A DNA stretch of 35,880 nucleotides, from contig JAGWAN010000058.1 in assembly GCA_021296345.1 (NCBI GenBank), positions 1 through 35,880 of the forward strand, in the 5' to 3' direction. Under the pieces are notes generated by a model that saw only the letters and a list, made by a program, of their open reading frames with translations, ran no database searches and had not been told where the DNA came from. Made by a program: the position numbers and the translations under genes. The stretch comes from Acidimicrobiia bacterium. Its GTDB lineage: Bacteria; Actinomycetota; Acidimicrobiia; Spongiisociales; Spongiisociaceae. Numbering within the stretch: position 1 is the stretch's first letter; each line of letters opens with the position of its first letter. Positions 32,633 to 35,880 of this stretch are shown here, one piece after another.

Positions 32633-33856
32633 TCAAGCGCGCCGGTGCGGTCTGAACGGTAGGCGGACGACTTCGGCCGCGATCTCGACTGTCTGCCCGC
32701 TGGCCGACCACAGCACGGAGAGTTGCGCTCCCAGGTTTGCCGATGGGCTATCGATGTGGCCGAGACCGATGAGCCCCCCGACCGTCGGTCCCCAGGTAAC
32801 GCTTGTGGCGTATCCCACCCGCTTACCCGAGGCGATCACCGGCAGTGGCATGTCGTGCACCCTGGGGAACATCTGGCAGAATTCGCCCCGTTCGAGTTGA
32901 TGCTCCAGCATGGCTCGCCAGTCGATGCTGAGCCCGACCATCCGTCTAGGGGCGCCCCCGGCGGCCTGCTCATCCATAAGGGCTTGCCGCCCCACGAATT
33001 CCGGTTTGTCGAAGTCGACAAAGCGACCCAGTCGAAGCTCGAACGGGGAGCACTCGCGCATCTGCGTAGGGTCATCGACCGGCGGAGTCGGATCGGGACC
33101 GGCCCCCATGTAGTCGGCCCCGATGATCAGCAGGCCGGCTTCCACGCGAGCGATGTCGATCGCATACTCCCCGGCGGGGCGAAGGCCGTATTCTCCCCCT
33201 GCCTCCATCAGGGCGTCCCACATCGGGCAGGCGCCCTCCGGCGACACCCATAGTTCGTAGCCGACCTCGCCCGTGAAGCCTTGCCGGCTCACATCCACGC
33301 TCGCTCCGCCTATTTCGGTTTTCCTGATCCGGGAGAACCCCAGAGAGGACCAGTCCTGGCCGGTCGCACGCTCCAGGACCTCGGTTGATTTGGGTCCTTG
33401 GATGGCGAGGATGCCGATCGACGGGCTGATGTCCTCGACCTCGACGTCGAGTCCGCCGGCGTTCATCTTGAACCATTGTTCCTGGGGACCGGCCACGAAC
33501 ACGTACTCTTCTTCGCCGAAGCGGAAGACCAGGCCATCGGCGACCATCTTCCCCTCCTCGTTGCACCACGGTGAGTAGAGGATCTGGCCCACCCTCTGGG
33601 TGAGGGCGTTCCGGGGAAGGATCCGGTTCGCCAGCCGGGGAGCATCGGGGCCGCTGATGCGGGTCTTCGACAGGGGAGACATCTCGTTGAGGGTGGCGGC
33701 AGTTCGCATCGCCGCCAGTTCCTCCCGGAAGTCGGTATAGATGTCGGGCACGATGTACGGGGGCCACGGGAACCAGGAAGATGTCTCGACGGCTGCTGCC
33801 GTCCGCTTGTGGAACGGCGTCCCTACGAACCCCTCGACACCCAAATCTTCCAACAT
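32633..33856 (-). CDS. GcvT-family folate-dependent aminomethyltransferase/demethylase
   Basis: This 407-residue protein has the T-protein architecture: a folate-binding N-terminal part (SKTRISGPDAPRLANRILPR, YSPWCNEEGKMVADG), the middle IGILAIQGPKSTEVLER, DVSRQGFTGEVGYELWV, and the C-terminal barrel (FVGRQALMDEQ, VGYATSVTWGPTVGGLIGLGHI). The family moves one-carbon units from N-, S- or O-methyl donors to tetrahydrofolate; GcvT, DmdA, LigM and dimethylglycine-type enzymes all belong. No gcvH or gcvP is nearby, so a catabolic demethylase is likelier than glycine cleavage. The ATG at 33856 has GGGGAG eight bases upstream. It is the first gene of the minus-strand operon. Confidence 0.86.
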   Translation of the reverse strand: MLEDLGVEGFVGTPFHKRTAAAVETSSWFPWPPYIVPDIYTDFREELAAMRTAATLNEMSPLSKTRISGPDAPRLANRILPRNALTQRVGQILYSPWCNEEGKMVADGLVFRFGEEEYVFVAGPQEQWFKMNAGGLDVEVEDISPSIGILAIQGPKSTEVLERATGQDWSSLGFSRIRKTEIGGASVDVSRQGFTGEVGYELWVSPEGACPMWDALMEAGGEYGLRPAGEYAIDIARVEAGLLIIGADYMGAGPDPTPPVDDPTQMRECSPFELRLGRFVDFDKPEFVGRQALMDEQAAGGAPRRMVGLSIDWRAMLEHQLERGEFCQMFPRVHDMPLPVIASGKRVGYATSVTWGPTVGGLIGLGHIDSPSANLGAQLSVLWSASGQTVEIAAEVVRLPFRPHRRA

Positions 33857-33885
33857 TCAGTCTGCTCCCCGGGGCGATCGCGGCG

Positions 33886-33913
33886 AGTGTACAACCGACC
33901 GGCCGTATTCCAA
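33886..33913 (-). promoter_or_regulatory. Candidate promoter of the five-gene minus-strand operon
   Basis: On the minus strand, TTGGAA (33908-33913) and TACACT (33886-33891, fitting TANNNT, four of six) are 16 bases apart, placing the -10 about 30 bases before the ATG at 33856. Confidence 0.38.
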
Positions 33914-34032
33914 TCGCCCCGAATCCTGGGACCGGTTGTTGACCAGGCTCCACCAGGGCCGTTGCCGGTGCGAGGAGGTCCCCGTTCCCGCAAGTCACTG
34001 GCTGATTGCTCATCCGTACAAGGGGGTTGTTC

Positions 34033-34266
34033 GTGTCACTCCCACGCTATATGGTGTCAGACAACCAAAAGCACCTGCGGCCTATCTCCGACGTCGACCG
34101 GGCCGCGTGGGAACATTTCGTGGAGCGGCCCCAACTCGGGGCAGGACGGGACGCGCTCGACACGAAGGTGGTGGCGGTGGGGGCGGGCCCTGCGGGGTGG
34201 CCGGTAGCCGCGATTTTCGCGTTCTTCTGGCGGCTCGGGACGCTAGCCGGGCCGCTGATAGTGTGA
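34033..34266 (+). CDS. Small putative membrane protein, function unknown
   Basis: This is a 77-residue frame with codon use rich in third-position G/C like its neighbours. The GTG at 34033 has AGGGGG (34021-34026) six bases upstream, a well-placed ribosome site. Residues 1-45 are polar (PISDVDRAAWEHFVERPQLG). The last 25 form one hydrophobic segment, VAAIFAFFWRLGTLAGPLIV, ending at the C-terminus, as in a tail-anchored protein. I recognise no family. It lies between the divergent GcvT-family operon and the crotonase gene. It may also be a chance frame or remnant. Confidence 0.42.
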   Translation: MSLPRYMVSDNQKHLRPISDVDRAAWEHFVERPQLGAGRDALDTKVVAVGAGPAGWPVAAIFAFFWRLGTLAGPLIV

Positions 34267-34363
34267 GGAACCTCGGACAACCGCCTGTCCGACATGTACA
34301 GCGGGCCGCTTCATCTGCCCGGCTGCAGGCATGTCGCACATCGTGGTCGGGCGGGTCTAGCGG

Positions 34364-35233
34364 ATGGAAGGCGCCGAGTTGGATTACGAGTTCATCAGGC
34401 TCAGCCAGGACGATGCGGTGGCCACCATCACCCTCAACCGTGCGGATGCGATGAACGCGCTATCTCATGGGCTCGAACGGGAACTCCATCACGCTCTCGA
34501 CGAGGCGGATGCCGATCCGGCCACAAGGGCGATCGTCCTGACCGGAGCAGGACGATCGTTCTCCGCCGGCTATGACTTTGGCGAGGATGTTCCGGGTGAT
34601 GATGCCACCACTGCTGCCACTCTGCACCGATGGCTCGACACCAATCAGAGGAGCGTGGACGGCTTCATGCATGTAATGGAACTCTCGACACCGGTGATCG
34701 CCGCGGTCAACGGGTGGTGCCTCGGCGGAGGGTTCTGGTACGCGTTGTGTTCGGACATCACGATCGCCTCCGAGGACGCAACCTTCGGACAGCCGGAGGT
34801 CCGGGGAATATCGAGTTCGTCCATCCTGTTCGCCGTGCTGGCCGGGTGGAAGAACGCCCACCGCTACACGCTTACCGGCGACCACTTCGACGCCGCGGAG
34901 GCACTGCGGATGGGGGTCGTGAACGAGGTGGTGCCGGCCGACCAGCTGCTGGAGCGGGCCTACGCTCTGGCCGCGAGGATCGCCATGGTTCCGGCCGACT
35001 CGGTGCGTCTCAACAAGGCGATCACCACCTACGGCCTGGAGGCGATGGGCCTACGGAACGCTCACAATGTGATGGCGTTCCTTGCGACCATCGCCCACGC
35101 CTCCGGCGATTCGCCCGAGGTCCGGCACCTCAACGAGGCATATCGCCGGGGAGGAGTCAGGGCGTTTCTCGACGCTCGCGACGGTCCGTTCCAACCCGAA
35201 CCCGGCGGTCCCCGGTCTCGCAGCGACGGGTGA
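34364..35233 (+). CDS. Enoyl-CoA hydratase/isomerase (crotonase) family protein
   Basis: This is a 289-residue protein of the crotonase fold, which acts on acyl-CoA thioesters. The oxyanion-hole segments are SFSAGYDF (about 66-72) and CLGGGFW (119-125). The second catalytic acid, Glu145, is present in FGQPEVRG. The first acid, normally Glu in GGGCELA, is replaced by Trp125, so classic water addition is doubtful; isomerase, hydrolase or C-C cleavage chemistry is possible. LTGDHFDAAEALRMGVVNEVVP is the usual C-terminal block. The ATG at 34364 has no strong ribosome site. A VOC protein follows after 61 bases. Confidence 0.86.
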   Translation: MEGAELDYEFIRLSQDDAVATITLNRADAMNALSHGLERELHHALDEADADPATRAIVLTGAGRSFSAGYDFGEDVPGDDATTAATLHRWLDTNQRSVDGFMHVMELSTPVIAAVNGWCLGGGFWYALCSDITIASEDATFGQPEVRGISSSSILFAVLAGWKNAHRYTLTGDHFDAAEALRMGVVNEVVPADQLLERAYALAARIAMVPADSVRLNKAITTYGLEAMGLRNAHNVMAFLATIAHASGDSPEVRHLNEAYRRGGVRAFLDARDGPFQPEPGGPRSRSDG

Positions 35234-35294
35234 CCCGGTCACCCTGCCATCCTCGGTCTAGCATGCGTGCCGCACCACGATCGAAGGGCGCTCA

Positions 35295-35732
35295 GTGATC
35301 ACCAGCTTCAACCACTCGGGAGTCGTGGTCCGGGATCTCGACGAGATGTTGCGGTTCTACACCGAGGACCTCGGCCTGACCGTCCTCGAACGCTACGAGA
35401 TGGAGGCGGGCCCCGAAGGCGATCACGCCGGAATACCGGGAGCGCGCCGTATCGAGACATTCCTCGGTCTCGGGGATGACGGCCACATGCTCGAACTCAT
35501 CCAGTATCTGGAACCACTGTCGAGCGACGGCCACGTCGAGTTGAACAAGCTGGGCGCGACCCACGTGTGTTTCCTTGTGGACAACCTGAAGGAGGCCCAC
35601 GAGGAACTGGTCGCCAAAGGCGTTTCCTTTGTTACGGATCCGATCTTTGCGAAGACTCCGGATGGTGACGATTGGGGCGTGGTCTACTTCCAGGATCCGG
35701 AGGGGAACTGGCTCGAGTTCATCCAGGTCTAG
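35295..35732 (+). CDS. VOC/glyoxalase-fold metal protein
   Basis: This 145-residue protein has two beta-alpha-beta-beta-beta modules. The four expected metal ligands are in place: His7 (FNHSGVVV), Glu67 (HMLELIQ), His90 (ATHVCFLV) and Glu141 (NWLEFIQV). The linker DLDEMLRFYTEDLGL and the closing FQDPEGNWLEFIQ are typical of glyoxalase I, methylmalonyl-CoA epimerase and extradiol-type relatives. The crotonase gene upstream suggests a CoA-ester epimerase or lyase role, but this is inference. The start is GTG 35295. It ends 65 bases before the next gene. Confidence 0.87.
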   Translation: MITSFNHSGVVVRDLDEMLRFYTEDLGLTVLERYEMEAGPEGDHAGIPGARRIETFLGLGDDGHMLELIQYLEPLSSDGHVELNKLGATHVCFLVDNLKEAHEELVAKGVSFVTDPIFAKTPDGDDWGVVYFQDPEGNWLEFIQV

Positions 35733-35797
35733 GACACTTCATGTACCGGCCCGGTTGGCTAACCGTAGAATCGGTCGGCGGAAGACGAGGAGGATAG

Positions 35798-35880
35798 ATG
35801 GTCACGGTCGATTGCCATCTTCATCTGACCGAAACGCCCAGCCAGGTTCCCGACTGGTGGATGACCGAGATATACCGCCC
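35798..35880 (+). CDS. Amidohydrolase family protein, 5' part only (cut by the window end)
   Basis: The ATG at 35798 is preceded by GAGGAGG (35787-35793). The first residues, MVTVDCHLHLTETPSQ, carry the His-x-His metal motif (DCHLHL) at the very N-terminus, as in the amidohydrolase-2/ACMSD-like decarboxylase and hydrolase group. Only 27 codons are inside the window. A TAGAAT box at 35766-35771 might be a -10 element, but no -35 is visible. Confidence 0.65.
   Translation, partial: MVTVDCHLHLTETPSQVPDWWMTEIYR

Noticed and set aside
32586-32711. N-terminal extension of the AAC(2')-like protein from GTG 32711
   Set aside because: It overlaps the GcvT-family gene, is basic low-complexity sequence, and homology begins only after the GTG at 32585.
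1-35880. CRISPR arrays, insertion sequences, tRNA or rRNA genes, integrase genes
   Set aside because: Scanned for and not seen. No regularly spaced repeats, transposase motifs or RNA gene signatures are present, so the broken genes cannot be tied to a mobile element here.

Overview
This window is dense, GC-rich bacterial DNA with frequent GTG and TTG starts, short gene gaps and no RNA genes that I can see. The gene content points to an uncultured high-GC actinobacterium, most likely of the Acidimicrobiia type. The evidence is an F420-type luciferase-like oxidoreductase, a homologue of the actinobacterial aminoglycoside 2'-N-acetyltransferase family, and a lipoprotein with a Thr/Ala/Pro-rich linker behind its lipidated Cys. 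That placement is inference; no rRNA or other marker gene is present to settle it.

Layout. (1) 175-1485: a MATE exporter. (2) 1603-6755: a likely three-gene operon (small ABM-like protein, 1073-residue Asp-box/BNR propeller protein, amidase), facing a second 1041-residue paralogue of the propeller protein on the minus strand (6946-10071). Both propeller loci have a GGATCCG-containing dyad upstream. (3) 10379-16333: an MFS exporter, an FAD amine/amino-acid oxidoreductase, a wrecked succinate-semialdehyde-type aldehyde dehydrogenase, a Cys/Met-metabolism PLP enzyme and an alpha/beta hydrolase with an Asp nucleophile. (4) 16486-22510: an oligopeptide/dipeptide-type ABC importer (two ATPases, lipoprotein receptor, two permeases). 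Its first permease gene is frame-broken exactly at the edge of a perfect 79-bp inverted repeat. (5) 22886-28014: a 2-hydroxyacid dehydrogenase, divergent from a phosphotriesterase-family hydrolase, an ATZ/TRZ-type amidohydrolase and a phytoene-desaturase-like FAD enzyme. (6) 28074-33856, minus strand: five tightly packed genes in transcription order, namely a GcvT-family enzyme, an AAC(2')-like acetyltransferase, an F420 LLM oxidoreductase, a LysA-like PLP decarboxylase with an altered active-site motif, and a substrate-binding protein without a signal peptide. (7) 34033-35880: a small putative membrane protein, a crotonase-fold enzyme lacking one catalytic Glu, a VOC/glyoxalase protein and the start of another amidohydrolase.

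Taken together this is an import-and-catabolism region for nitrogenous small molecules: peptide-like uptake, amide, ester and lactone hydrolysis, amine or amino-acid oxidation, C1 transfer to folate, and decarboxylation. Two genes are degraded, so part of the region is decaying. The least ordinary elements are the five-gene minus-strand cluster, the paired cytoplasmic-looking propeller proteins with shared upstream dyads, and the 79-bp inverted repeat.
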